From DASWLF01 sp963768765 (lineage in GTDB: Bacteria; Desulfobacterota; Desulfobaccia; Desulfobaccales; 0-14-0-80-60-11), in the NCBI GenBank assembly GCA_963768765.1, contig CAVYJK010000021.1:248001-312000 (forward strand): a stretch of 64,000 nt of DNA, read 5' to 3'. The notes beneath the pieces are model-generated. The model made no database searches, was not told the origin of the DNA, and saw only the letters and a program-made list of their open reading frames with translations. Positions 18,117-26,974 of the stretch are shown one piece after another. A program made the translations under genes and the position numbers. The stretch's first letter is position 1; the number at the start of each line of letters is the position of its first letter.

Positions 18117-18760
18117 AACTGGAAATCGCCAACCTGGCCAAAACTTACAACGGCAACCCGGTGCTCCGGGCTTGCTCCTTTTCCTTTGCCAGCGCCCAGG
18201 CCCACATGCTGCTGGGCCCCAACGGCAGCGGCAAATCCACCCTGTTCCGGATCCTGGCCCTGCTGGAAAAACCTGACGCCGGGGCGGTAAAATACCTGGA
18301 TGGTGATTATCTTCTCAACCAGGGGCTGACCCTGCGGCGGCAGATCACCCTGGTGCTGCCCACCACCGGCATCTTTAATACCACGGTGTTTAGCAACGTG
18401 GCTTACGGCCTGAAAATCAGGGGGATGGAGCGTGGCGAGATGGAGGCCCGGGTGGATGCGGCCCTGGCCGCCGTGGGGCTGGCCCATAAGAAATTTCACC
18501 GGGCCCTGGACCTCTCCAGCGGCGAAGCCAAGCGCCTGGGGATCGCCCGGGCCCTGGTCATTGAGCCTGAGGTGCTCTTTCTGGACGAACCCACTGCCTC
18601 CCTGGACCCGGCAAACGCTGAAATTATCGAGAACGTCATCTTAGACATGAAACGCCAAAGAAAGACCACCATCATGATGATCACCCACGATCCGGCCCAG
18701 GCCCGGAGGTTGGGGGATCAGTTGCTCTATCTGAAGGAGGGCAAAATTGTCCCCTTCTAA
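18107..18760 (+). CDS. tupC: Tungstate ABC transporter, ATPase
   Basis: The 217-residue nucleotide-binding subunit has Walker A GPNGSGKST (37-45), signature LSSGEAKRLGIARAL, Walker B VLFLDEPTASLDP and the switch histidine in MMITHDPAQA. The signature carries SSGEA rather than the common LSGGQ, a mild variation within this family. It overlaps tupB by 10 bases, and the next gene starts inside its end. It powers oxyanion uptake with TupA and TupB. Confidence 0.92.
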   Translation: MGLKLEIANLAKTYNGNPVLRACSFSFASAQAHMLLGPNGSGKSTLFRILALLEKPDAGAVKYLDGDYLLNQGLTLRRQITLVLPTTGIFNTTVFSNVAYGLKIRGMERGEMEARVDAALAAVGLAHKKFHRALDLSSGEAKRLGIARALVIEPEVLFLDEPTASLDPANAEIIENVILDMKRQRKTTIMMITHDPAQARRLGDQLLYLKEGKIVPF

Positions 18761-19682
18761 GGCCATACCCCCGAAAATGCCGGTTTTCCCGGAGTTCAGG
18801 CCCCTTACCCTGGAAGACCGGGAAGTATTTCAGGACCTCTTGTGGAATTATCAGCCGGATACCTCGGAGCTCACCTTCACCAACCTCTTCATCTGGCAGG
18901 CCCACTACGGCTATGAGTGGTCCCTGGACCGGGACTGGCTCCTGATCGCCAGCCTCTCTCCGGAGCGAGGCGGCTGGGCCCTCCCTCCCCTGGGGCCCTC
19001 GCCCCGGGCGGAGATTTGCGGCAAACTCCTCACCTGGCTGGCCCAAGATAAAGAGGCGGCCGCCCCCCGCCTTGAACGGGCGGACCGGCGGCTGGCAGAT
19101 GAACTGGCCCCCTCCCCTCAATTCGCCGTGGAGCCGGTGCGGGATCATTTCGACTACGTCTACCGCTCCCAGGACCTCATCGGCCTCCCCGGCGGCAAGT
19201 ACCACGCCAAGCGCAACTTTATCAATACCCTGGAGCGGACCTGGCGCTGGCGCTACGAGCCCCTGGAGGCCAGGCATCTCACTGCCTGCCGGGAACTGGC
19301 GGGGGCCTGGTGCTCCTTGAAGAGATGTGAGGAAGATTTGAATCTGATGGGCGAGTGGGAGGCCGTGGACGCGGCCCTGGCCCATCTGGAGGCCCTGCGC
19401 CTTAAGGGCGGGGTGATCTTCATCGACGGCCGGGTGGAAGCCTTTTCCCTGGGAGAGCTGCTCAACCGGGAAACCGCGGTGATCCACGTGGAAAAAGCCA
19501 ACCCGGAGATTCGCGGCCTCTACGCCTTGATTAATCAGCAATTCTGTGAGCAGGCCTGGGCCGGGGTCCCTTACGTCAACCGGGAGCAAGACCTGGGCGA
19601 ACCGGGCCTCCGCACGGCAAAAATGTCATATCACCCACATCAACTCGTGGAGAAATTTCGAATCCGGCTTATCGAGAAGTAA
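18747..19682 (+). CDS. DUF2156 (phosphatidylglycerol lysyltransferase C-domain-like) protein
   Basis: The 311-residue soluble protein matches the DUF2156 pattern: RPLTLEDREVFQDLLWNY near the start, FTNLFIWQAHYGYEWS, the FDYVYRSQDLIGLPGGKYH segment with KRNFINTL, and a C-terminal GNAT-like half ending VNREQDLGEPGLRTAKMSY. These proteins are related to the catalytic half of MprF-type aminoacyl transferases but lack its membrane part; substrates are unknown. The TTG at 18747 has AGGAGG six bases upstream and overlaps tupC by 14 bases. ATG 18777 is an alternative. A functional tie to tungstate uptake is not evident. Confidence 0.8.
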   Translation: MSPSKAIPPKMPVFPEFRPLTLEDREVFQDLLWNYQPDTSELTFTNLFIWQAHYGYEWSLDRDWLLIASLSPERGGWALPPLGPSPRAEICGKLLTWLAQDKEAAAPRLERADRRLADELAPSPQFAVEPVRDHFDYVYRSQDLIGLPGGKYHAKRNFINTLERTWRWRYEPLEARHLTACRELAGAWCSLKRCEEDLNLMGEWEAVDAALAHLEALRLKGGVIFIDGRVEAFSLGELLNRETAVIHVEKANPEIRGLYALINQQFCEQAWAGVPYVNREQDLGEPGLRTAKMSYHPHQLVEKFRIRLIEK

Positions 19683-19863
19683 AAGTGGGCCCCACCTTAC
19701 TTCAATGCCATTCCATGGTATGGCGGTAAACATGGCAGAGGGCGACCCATTGGGTCACCCTCTTGGTCGAATTTCTCCCCTTGCAGCTCACGCCACCGCC
19801 TGGCCTCGGTCTCTCCATGCGAAGATTACCGGGGTCGGCCGCTTTTACTAAAGGACCAGGGAC

Positions 19864-20187
19864 CTATAACAAATCAAAGAACAGGGGAAACGTCCCCAAT
19901 AGCCCCAGGGCCACCAGGATTAAAGTTATATTATACACTTTGCCAAAGTCTACCGCCTGGTTCCTCCATTTACCGGCAAGTACTGCCCAAGAGATCAACC
20001 AGAACACAATGGCTATCCAGGTTTTGCCGGTCAGGGCCCCAACCGGGTTATAGAAATTCAAAGCATTTTCGACAGGGTGAATGCCTTCCGATAAGCTGGT
20101 CATGATCCCCAAAACAAAGCTCCCAATGCCGGCCGCCAGCATAGCCGCGGCTATGAGGCCCTTTTTTTCCTCCGCCTGCTGATTCAT
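19864..20187 (-). CDS. Small membrane protein, unknown (107 aa)
   Basis: The family is not recognised. Three membrane helices are predicted by eye (about 11-31, 55-73, 83-103) after a charged start MNQQAEEKKG. The loop between helices 1 and 2 contains EGIHPVENALNFYNPVGALTG. ATG 20187 has AGGAGG upstream; a start seven codons earlier is less likely. It follows the larger membrane protein gene by 17 bases, so the pair is co-transcribed and likely forms one complex. Confidence 0.75.
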   Translation of the reverse strand: MNQQAEEKKGLIAAAMLAAGIGSFVLGIMTSLSEGIHPVENALNFYNPVGALTGKTWIAIVFWLISWAVLAGKWRNQAVDFGKVYNITLILVALGLLGTFPLFFDLL

Positions 20188-20204
20188 TACAGTGTTTCCT
20201 CCTC

Positions 20205-20738
20205 TCAATGAATTGGGGCGGCTTTATTGATAAAAGCTCCAAAGAGACCGGCTACCGCAGCCGTTAAAAAAGCAATCGTGAAGAGAACGATTATGGCGTG
20301 GCGCACCTGCTCATCTTTGGCCAACTTGGTGCCATAGCGGGTCACCATATAAGCCACCGCGGTGGCCAATATAGGAGCAAACCAGGCCACATGCTCCTTC
20401 CACTCCATCCCGAAGTTGTGCCAGCCCGCCGTATCAGGTTTGGAGAGCAGGAACGAGCGGGGAAACATGGTCAGATCGGCTCCCTCCGGGGGTTTAGCCC
20501 GATACCAGGGATAGACGATATAAGTGCCGGTGATGACCGTTAGCCAGGCCACAATTGCCATGATCCAGGTTCCGGCAATCAGGCGGCGCACCCGCTTGAC
20601 AATGCCTGCTTCTGTGGCCCATTCGGAGCTCAAGTTTATCAATTCGGCCAGGCCGCCGGCAAAAGCCAACAAAAAAAGCGCACCCAGCATCATGCCGTGA
20701 ATCACTGCCCATGATTCTCGCGCTGTGAGTGTCATCAT
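20205..20738 (-). CDS. Membrane protein, unknown (177 aa)
   Basis: Four membrane helices are visible (about 12-32, 54-74, 113-133, 147-169). Notable residues are a His after the first turn (SWAVIHGMMLGALF), a TGTYIVYPWYRAKPPEG loop and HNFGMEWKEHVAWFAPI, with two histidines at a membrane edge. Such spaced histidines could ligate heme, but no established cytochrome motif is present, so I give no function. A GAGGAGGAG ribosome site precedes ATG 20738. It heads a two-gene minus-strand operon with an AT-rich promoter region at 20961-20988. Confidence 0.75.
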   Translation of the reverse strand: MMTLTARESWAVIHGMMLGALFLLAFAGGLAELINLSSEWATEAGIVKRVRRLIAGTWIMAIVAWLTVITGTYIVYPWYRAKPPEGADLTMFPRSFLLSKPDTAGWHNFGMEWKEHVAWFAPILATAVAYMVTRYGTKLAKDEQVRHAIIVLFTIAFLTAAVAGLFGAFINKAAPIH

Positions 20739-20960
20739 TGCTTCTTTCTCCTCCTCGGCTCCTGTTAAATCGGGTTAATTTTGGACTCAGGTCGTAAGGT
20801 TGCCAGTTCCTCAAAAAATCAAAACCAGCCTTTGCCCGGATCATGCCGTTAGCCGATTGAATAAAAAGGGCAGCAGATAAATTTAATTGATTTCTCCTTT
20901 TTAATTTTTAAAATTAAGATGCTGGAAAAAATATTAAGAAGTTTTTACAACTTATTAAAA

Positions 20961-20988
20961 TAAATAAGATAACTTTGAACATTGTCAA
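20961..20988 (-). promoter_or_regulatory. Promoter of the membrane-protein pair
   Basis: On the minus strand, TTGACA (20988-20983), a 16-base spacer and TATTTA (20966-20961). The start would lie about 215 bases before ATG 20738, a long leader. Confidence 0.5.
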
Positions 20989-20995
20989 GAAAGTT

Positions 20996-21024
20996 TTGAC
21001 AAAATTATTTCTAACCCATATTTT
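20996..21024 (+). promoter_or_regulatory. Promoter of the beta-barrel gene
   Basis: TTGACA (20996-21001), a 17-base spacer and TATTTT (21019-21024) on the plus strand. It lies eight bases from the divergent -35, so the two could share control. Confidence 0.5.
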
Positions 21025-21189
21025 ATACATAATCTTGAAGATAGACTGGTTTTAAGATAGATTGCTGCGGCACCCAGGTTTTATCTTCTGGCCAAGTCAA
21101 TCTCCCGGAGGTTGACCGAACCAAAGCCGGGGGGCCGGTTCGCAGAAAATTCCCGGGGCAACCTGGGTCACAGGAAAGAAGAAAACTGA

Positions 21190-22272
21190 TGCGACAGATT
21201 TTTAGAAGTGGGGGGTGTTTGGGGATGGCGCTGGTCTTCCTTTTTGTCGGACTTTTTCCGCTGCCGGCCGCGGCCCAAGGCCCGGCCGCGCCCCCTGCTG
21301 GAGAAGCCGACCGCGCCCGAAGAAAAGAAAGAAGAGACCCCCACTACCTGCGGCCCCCTGATCAGTGACTCCTGCCTGCCCATCGAGACCCACCACGCCA
21401 GCATGCAGATTCTCTGGGCCCTGTCTTTTTACCCGGCAAATTTCTCTCCCAACTGGCGGCGGGTGAGCACCAAGGGAGATTTCTACACCTTTAACCTGCC
21501 GGTCAAATTTACCTATGGCCCCACCAAAGACCTGGAGATGTATATCATTGTTCCCTACGTCCATAACTGGGCCAGCAAGGTGGACAAAGACGCTAGCCGG
21601 CCCCAATGGCGAAGGCTCGGCCAATTACGGCGGCATCGGGGATATCACCCTGGTGGGCAAATACTTGCTGCTGCCGGAAACCGACACCAGGCCCGCGGTT
21701 ACCGGGGTGGCGGGACTGGGTATTCCCAGCGGCCACGCCTCTCATCTCAATCCGAGATTCCTGGGACAGGATGCCGTCGGCACCGGAGCGGTCACCTTCA
21801 CCACCGGCGTCAACCTGTACAAATGGTTGAAACCTTTCCTGGTGTACAGCAATATCTGGTTAAGTTCCCCGATTAACCTTTATAAATCCAGAGATGACGC
21901 GGTCCGTTCCCGGGAGTTCGTCACTTTTAACCTGGCGGCGGAATATCCCATGACCAAGCGCTGGGTTCTGCTGCTGGAAATGTACAGCACCTGGACCTGG
22001 TCCAACATCTATACCCCACTGGGCTTCCAATCCCCCACCACCCTTTTGGGAGTCCTTCCGGGGATCGAGTTCTTTATCTCTGAAAAATGGGCCTGTTCTG
22101 CCGGCACCGCCTTCGACCTGGTGGGCAAATTCGGCGGTCATAAAATCACCCCCATGTTCCCGTGTATTACAACTTGGTGATTTATCTCACCAACCGAGAT
22201 GGCGGGGGTTCAAAACCAGCACCGTCAGGCCGGTCGCCACCAACCTCGCAAAATGCCCGATCTTTTATCTGA
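21190..22272 (+). pseudogene. Outer-membrane transporter, PF13557 (MetA-pathway) type, three frameshifts
   Basis: One protein is spread over four segments. A signal peptide (LVFLFVGLFPLPAAAQG) from ATG 21190 is followed, after one extra C in the run 21291-21295, by EKKEETPTTCGPLISDSCLP and LWALSFYPANFSPNWRRVST. After one extra C in 21601-21604 it reads GEGSANYGGIGDITLVGKYL and on through the barrel to GGHKITPMF. Near 22159-22161 a missing base leads to VYYNLVIYLTNRDGG, probably the last strand. The order of motifs matches PF13557 outer-membrane channels (NFSPNWRRVS, IGDITLVGKYLL, GHASHLNPRFLG). Either a real pseudogene or a stretch of poor sequence; the substrate is unknown. Confidence 0.75.
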
Positions 22273-22278
22273 TATAAT
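22270..22278 (+). promoter_or_regulatory. Extended -10 promoter of the cyclase gene
   Basis: TGATATAAT combines the extended -10 TG with a perfect TATAAT (22273-22278). No good -35 is present, as is usual for extended -10 promoters. The leader to TTG 22402 would be about 117 bases. Confidence 0.45.
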
Positions 22279-22401
22279 TATTGGCATTCTTAGGCTTAAT
22301 TAGGATGTAAAAGAATAAATTTAATGAATTAAATTAATTACGGATTTAAGGTAGGGGTAATCTTTCCAGCCTCAAACCCGGCAATTACCTGAGGACATCC
22401 G

Positions 22402-24549
22402 TTGACCAACATCCCGGTCTACACGGCACGCAGCAAACTTGAAGCCGCCACGGTGCTGGTCCTGGCCGTGGCGTGCCTCACCCTGGCCCTCCAGGTTTCC
22501 GGCCTCATGGAGCCCTACCGCCTCAAGACCCTGGACCTCCTGTTCCTCCACGTGCCCCTGGCCAAGGCCTCGCCCCAGGTGGTGGTGGTCACGGTGGATC
22601 AGGGAGACCTGGACTTCTTCAAAAACCAGGGGGTCGTCTGGCCCTGGCCCCGGCAGCTTTATGCTCCCATCATCGATTACTGCGCCCGGGGCGGCGCCAG
22701 GGCCGTGATCTTCGACGTCCTGTTCACCGAGGCCTCCTCCTACGGGGCCGAAGACGACACCCGCCTGGCGCAGGCCACGGCCGCCGCCGGCAACGTGGCC
22801 ATGGCCTTTTTTCTGTCCCGGGAGGAAAAGGCGGCCAATCCCTGGGAGGCGGATTTGCTCCATAAGGCCGGGCTGGAGATCCCCGGCTCCCGCCCCCAGG
22901 GCCTTCCCGGCTACCGCTCCGTGGTCACCCCCATCCCGCCCCTCATTGACGCGGCCGGGGCCCTGGGAAACGTGGAGTCGCGGCCCGATGTCGACGGCAT
23001 CTACCGCCGCGTCCCCCTGGTCGTGCCCTTCAAGGACCGCTGGCTCCCCACCCTGGGCTTCGCGGCCTTTCACCGTTTTACCGGCAACGCCCCCCTGCGT
23101 TTCCAGGAAGGCGCCCTGGTGGCGGGAGCCAGCCGCATTCCCCTGGACCCTCAGGGCCAGCTCCTCCTTAAGTATCGCGGCCCCAGCCGCAGCCACCAGC
23201 GCTTTTCCGCGGCCAACGTCATCGCCTCGGACTCCCGGGTCCGCCACCATCTGGCCCCCATTTATCCGCCGGAGGCCTTTGCCGGAAAATGGGTGCTGGT
23301 AGGGCTCACCGCCCCGGGCCTCATGGACCTCAAGGCCTCCCCTGTGGCCGCGGTCTACCCCGGAGTGGAGGTCAACGCCACCCTGCTGGACAACCTGCTT
23401 CAGGGCGATTTCCTGCGCACCCTGCCCGGGTGGGCCCTGTGGGTCTGCAGTCTGCTGCTCAGCGCGGTGATGGTCCTGGCGGTGCTCTTCTCTCCGGGCC
23501 TGACGGTCACCCTGGCTGCCCTGGTCATCCTGGCCCTCCTGTACCTGGGGCTGTCGGTCCTGGCCTTTTGGGCCGGCTGGTGGTCCGATCCGGTGCTGCC
23601 GGGCGCCACCCTGTCCCTGGGCTTCGCCCTGGCCGCGGCCTACAGCTACGCCACCGAAGGCCGCCAGAAAACCTACATCCGGCGCATGTTCGGCCAGTAC
23701 ATGTCCGAGACCGTCATCGATCACCTGCTGGAGCACCCGGAAAAGCTGAAGCTGGGAGGCGAACGCCGCCGTGTCACCCTGTTTTTCTCCGACCTGGCGG
23801 GTTTTACCACCCTGTCGGAACGCCTGGAGGCCGAAGCCGTGGTGGCCCTCCTCAACGACTATCTCTCCCGCATGACCGAGATCATCCTTTCCGAGGCCGG
23901 CACCGTGGACAAGTTTGAAGGGGACGCCATCATGGCTTTCTGGGGCGCCCCGCTGGACCAGGAAGACCAGGCCTTGCGGGCCTGCCGGGCGGCGCTGCGC
24001 CAAACGGAGGCCCTGGGCGAACTCAACCGACGCTTTGCCGACCTGGGCCTGCCCCTCCTGACCATCCGCATCGGCCTGCACACCGGCGAGGCCGTGGTGG
24101 GCAACCTGGGCTCCGTGAAGCGCTTTGACTACACGGTCATCGGCGATACCGTGAACCTGGCCTCCCGCCTGGAGGGCCTCAACAAGTTCTACGGCACCAC
24201 CATCATGGCCAGCGAAGCCACCGCGGCGGCGTGCGGCGAGGCGGTGGAATTCCGGGAGCTGGACCTGGTGGCGGTGAAAGGCCGGGAGGCCCCGGTCCGG
24301 GTCTTGGAAGTCCTGGCCCTCAAGGGAGAGCTGGCCCCGGAGCTGGCCTCCCGGCGCCGGGAATTCGCCCTGGGACTTGACCTCTACCGCCAGGGAAATT
24401 TCGCCCAGGCCGGGCCGCAATTCGCCGCGGTCCTAACCGCGGCGCCGGAGGACGGCCCTTCCCGCACCTTCCTGGGCCGCTGCCAGGCCCTGGCGGAGGC
24501 GTCGCCCTCCCCCCACTGGGACACCGTCTTCCGCCCCGACGCCAAGTGA
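22402..24549 (+). CDS. CHASE2-domain adenylate/guanylate cyclase
   Basis: The 715-residue membrane protein has an N-terminal helix (about 17-35), an extracytoplasmic CHASE2 sensor (about 40-335, with VVVVTVDQGDLDFF and YPGVEVNATLLDNLLQGDFL), three helices (about 345-412) and a class III cyclase domain (about 455-640). The metal-binding Asp lies in FFSDLAGFTTLSERLE. KFEGDAIMAFWGAP and YTVIGDTVNLASRLEGL complete the active site, which looks intact. A short TPR-like tail follows. It should make a cyclic nucleotide in response to a periplasmic signal. The start is TTG 22402 with GAGG seven bases upstream. It stands alone. Confidence 0.9.
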   Translation: MTNIPVYTARSKLEAATVLVLAVACLTLALQVSGLMEPYRLKTLDLLFLHVPLAKASPQVVVVTVDQGDLDFFKNQGVVWPWPRQLYAPIIDYCARGGARAVIFDVLFTEASSYGAEDDTRLAQATAAAGNVAMAFFLSREEKAANPWEADLLHKAGLEIPGSRPQGLPGYRSVVTPIPPLIDAAGALGNVESRPDVDGIYRRVPLVVPFKDRWLPTLGFAAFHRFTGNAPLRFQEGALVAGASRIPLDPQGQLLLKYRGPSRSHQRFSAANVIASDSRVRHHLAPIYPPEAFAGKWVLVGLTAPGLMDLKASPVAAVYPGVEVNATLLDNLLQGDFLRTLPGWALWVCSLLLSAVMVLAVLFSPGLTVTLAALVILALLYLGLSVLAFWAGWWSDPVLPGATLSLGFALAAAYSYATEGRQKTYIRRMFGQYMSETVIDHLLEHPEKLKLGGERRRVTLFFSDLAGFTTLSERLEAEAVVALLNDYLSRMTEIILSEAGTVDKFEGDAIMAFWGAPLDQEDQALRACRAALRQTEALGELNRRFADLGLPLLTIRIGLHTGEAVVGNLGSVKRFDYTVIGDTVNLASRLEGLNKFYGTTIMASEATAAACGEAVEFRELDLVAVKGREAPVRVLEVLALKGELAPELASRRREFALGLDLYRQGNFAQAGPQFAAVLTAAPEDGPSRTFLGRCQALAEASPSPHWDTVFRPDAK

Positions 24550-24809
24550 GGCTCCCGGCTGGCATCGCCGGGGCAACTTGCCAAACCGGAGACAATTTGT
24601 TATCTATTTCTAATGTCTTGTCTTTCCAGTGTCGATCCGTTCTTAAACCTGACTTGCAGCAGGAGGTAAGGTGCGTGGGCAGGGGAAAGGCTGGCTTTCC
24701 CCTCAGCGCCTTCCGGGGCTGGTAATTTTTAAGTACGAATAAGTACGGGAACCCAGCGTTGGCATCCGTTTCTTGGTAGCAACCCAACGAGTGTCAAGAA
24801 GGAGGTTTT

Positions 24810-25316
24810 GTGAGAAGGTCAGTTTTTGGCCAGAAAGCCGCCGGGGCGCTCCTGGCCCTGGGGCTGGCGCTGTTATTGCTGGGGCCGGGCACCGGCTGGG
24901 GGGAAACTCTGGAGGTAATTCAGCCTAATCAATCCTTGTATCCTGACCCGGATTTCGCCGGCGCCCCCGTGGGGGCGGTGCCGGCGGGTTCTCGGGTGCA
25001 AGTCATACGCCAGGCCGGAGACTGGTACAAAGTGGATTATCAGGGCATCCAGGGTTGGATCCACCGCCAGGCCTTCCCGGCTCCCAAGGCCCAAAGCGGG
25101 TTCAACCTGCCCGGAGTCCTGTTCGGAGCGCCGGCCAAGGAGACCACCAGTGACGAAGTAGCCCTGGCTGGCAAGGGCTTCACCCCGGAAGTGGAATCCG
25201 GTTACCGCCAGAAGCACCCCGAGCTCAACTTCGCCGGGGTGGACCAGGTGGAGTCCTTTAAGGTCAACCCGGGCAAACTGGACGCCTTTATTAAGGAAGG
25301 AGGGCTGAACCCATGA
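24810..25316 (+). CDS. Exported SH3-domain protein
   Basis: The 168-residue protein starts with GTG 24810 behind AAGGAGGTTTT. A signal peptide ends about residue 31 (GWG-ET), followed by a bacterial SH3 domain (about 35-90: SLYPDPDFAGAPVGAVPAGS, GDWYKVDYQGIQGWIHRQAF). The rest carries no known domain but has a helical C-terminus (ELNFAGVDQVESFKVNPGKL). SH3b domains usually bind cell-wall peptide. Its stop overlaps the start of the M48 protease gene by four bases, so the two are coupled and likely act together at the envelope. Confidence 0.8.
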   Translation: MRRSVFGQKAAGALLALGLALLLLGPGTGWGETLEVIQPNQSLYPDPDFAGAPVGAVPAGSRVQVIRQAGDWYKVDYQGIQGWIHRQAFPAPKAQSGFNLPGVLFGAPAKETTSDEVALAGKGFTPEVESGYRQKHPELNFAGVDQVESFKVNPGKLDAFIKEGGLNP

Positions 25317-26170
25317 GAAACCAGGCAAGATGGTTGGCCCTGCTGGTGGCGGCCCTGGTCCTGGTGCAGGGCTGCGTCGCGGCCTCCGTGGTCTCGGTGG
25401 GCGCCATCGCCGCCAAGGGAGTAACCAAGGCCGCCGAAGCCTCCCGCCCCATCAACGACTCCGAGGAATACTACGTGGGCCGGGCCGTGGCGGCTCGCAT
25501 CCTGGGCAAATACCCCTTGTACCAGAACCCCAAACTTACCGCTTACGTGAATGAGGTGGGCGAGACCGTGGCCCGGAAGTCCTCCCGGCCCCGGACCTTC
25601 CGGGGCTATCGCTTCGCGGTGCTGGATACCCCGGAAATCAACGCCTTCGCCTGTCCCGGCGGCCTCATCTTCATTACCCGGGGTCTGGTCCAGACCTGCG
25701 CCACCGAAGACCAGCTGGCCGCGGTCCTGGCCCATGAGGTGGGCCACGTGGCCAACAAGGACGGCGTCAACTCCATCAGCCAGGCCCGCTGGAGCCAGGT
25801 GTTAACCGCCATGGGCACTGAGGCCGTCAAGCAGTACGCCGGCGTGGGCGGCAGCCTGGTCACCCTGTTTGAAGGCTCCATCGACGACGTCTTCAAGACC
25901 ATCGTGGTCAACGGCTACAGCCGCACCGCCGAAGAGGCGGCCGACAAAGCCGCGGTGGCCACCCTGAACAGGGCCGGCTACGACCCCAGGGCCCTGCCCC
26001 AGGTCCTGGACAAGATGATGGCCAAGGAAAAAGGGACCTCGGGGGGGATTTTCAAGACCCATCCCCCCACCAGCGAGCGCCTGGCCAAGTTGAAGGTCGA
26101 AGCCGCCGAGGCTCCGCCCTCCCAGGACGAAGCCGGGCGCACCCGGCGCTTTAAGGCCATGACCAGCTAG
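25313..26170 (+). CDS. M48-family zinc metalloprotease, lipoprotein
   Basis: The 285-residue protein is a lipoprotein (LVQGC, Cys 21) with an M48 peptidase domain (about 50-260). The zinc site is HEVGH (141-145), and the third ligand lies in SRTAEEAADKAAV. RVAILDT-like segment FAVLDTPEINAFACPGGLIF and the KTHPPTSERLAKL tail are typical of Loi/BepA-like periplasmic proteases. No membrane helices beyond the signal are seen, unlike HtpX. It probably degrades or assembles outer-membrane proteins. It is coupled (4-base overlap) to the SH3 protein. Confidence 0.9.
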   Translation: MRNQARWLALLVAALVLVQGCVAASVVSVGAIAAKGVTKAAEASRPINDSEEYYVGRAVAARILGKYPLYQNPKLTAYVNEVGETVARKSSRPRTFRGYRFAVLDTPEINAFACPGGLIFITRGLVQTCATEDQLAAVLAHEVGHVANKDGVNSISQARWSQVLTAMGTEAVKQYAGVGGSLVTLFEGSIDDVFKTIVVNGYSRTAEEAADKAAVATLNRAGYDPRALPQVLDKMMAKEKGTSGGIFKTHPPTSERLAKLKVEAAEAPPSQDEAGRTRRFKAMTS

Positions 26171-26213
26171 GGTGCTGTCCCACCATTACCTTAACGAAGT
26201 TTTCAGGGCTAAA

Positions 26214-26325
26214 CTCCCCCTCCCTTGAGGGGAGGGGGTTGGGGGGAGGGTGATAAGAGCTAGTAATAAAAAGAATATTTGCCACCCCCACCCTGACCCT
26301 CCCCCCTCAAGGGGGAGGGGAAAAG
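26214..26325. repeat. Inverted-repeat element, CCCCTC...GAGGGG type
   Basis: The left arm (26214-26252, CTCCCCCTCCCTTGAGGGG and on) recurs in inverse orientation at 26283-26325, about 30 AT-rich bases apart. Each arm is itself palindromic around TTGAG/CTCAA. It fills the gap after the M48 gene and could act as a bidirectional terminator, though no T tract follows. The form is that of a small non-coding mobile repeat. Confidence 0.75.
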
Positions 26326-26461
26326 ACGAAGCATTTATGCAAGATATTTCTGGGACGCAAACCTAATTCCGGTCAACCAGGCTAATTTCAGGTCCGTGAT
26401 TCATCGCGCCCCGGCGTTTCCCTTAGAATGAACCTGCTGACCTGGCTAATTTCCGGGGCCT

Positions 26462-26740
26462 TCAGGATTTTCCCTGCCGCGCCCTGATCAGGAAATAAAT
26501 GGCCACGCCGCCCAGGCCCTGGCCCAGAGTGAACACTGCCAGCAGCACTCGATAAACGCTGCCCACCGGATTCCAGTCATAATGGATGCCGGCCACCAGG
26601 GAAAACCACAGGGAGTCCCTGGAGGCGTCGCTCAGGGTCCCCAAGGCGATTAACAGGCCGGTGAGCGCCTGCAGCCCCAGAAAACCCACCAGGTAGATGC
26701 CGAAGGTGCGGTGAATCTTGCGCAAACTTGCCTCAAGCAT
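26462..26740 (-). CDS. Small two-helix membrane protein (92 aa)
   Basis: ATG 26740 (MLEASLRKIHRTFG) opens a protein with two membrane helices (about 14-36 and 62-86). Histidines sit at the start of helix 1 (KIHRTFGIYL) and before helix 2 (AGIHYDWNPVGSVYR), a layout seen in PepSY-associated and b-type cytochrome-like membrane proteins. I infer possible heme binding only weakly. The longer frame upstream of 26740 has no support. It is monocistronic, convergent with the M48 gene. Confidence 0.6.
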   Translation of the reverse strand: MLEASLRKIHRTFGIYLVGFLGLQALTGLLIALGTLSDASRDSLWFSLVAGIHYDWNPVGSVYRVLLAVFTLGQGLGGVAIYFLIRARQGKS

Positions 26741-26974
26741 GTTGCCCTCCCCATTTTTCCCGCAAAGATTATTAGGCACTGAGGAAAACTTAAGCAGTAA
26801 AACCAGTTCCAGCAATACCCCCCCGCCATCTTCCCTGGATCTCTTTGCGTCTTCTGCTGGCGGTCCGGTGGAATGCCACCCCTGGGGAAGGAAGCCCAGG
26901 GTGGCTTTTCCTTTCAGAATGACTATTTTTAGGTCTGAGTAGGGACGAATTCAGTTTAGGCAAGGAGACTCGCC

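Larger units (their letters stand above)
20739..21189. other. Divergent intergenic region with two promoters
   Basis: About 450 bases, strongly AT-rich between 20880 and 21060, separate the two-gene membrane operon (minus) from the beta-barrel gene (plus). Two back-to-back promoter candidates, entered separately, fall in the AT-rich core. No gene is seen. Confidence 0.6.

Noticed and set aside
19546..20053. Short plus-strand frames after the DUF2156 gene
   Set aside because: They overlap the real gene end or lie antisense to the small membrane protein, without ribosome sites.
22372..24420. Minus-strand open frame of about 680 codons opposite the cyclase gene
   Set aside because: The plus-strand frame has complete CHASE2 and cyclase motifs; the antisense product is low-complexity Gly/Gln/His-rich.
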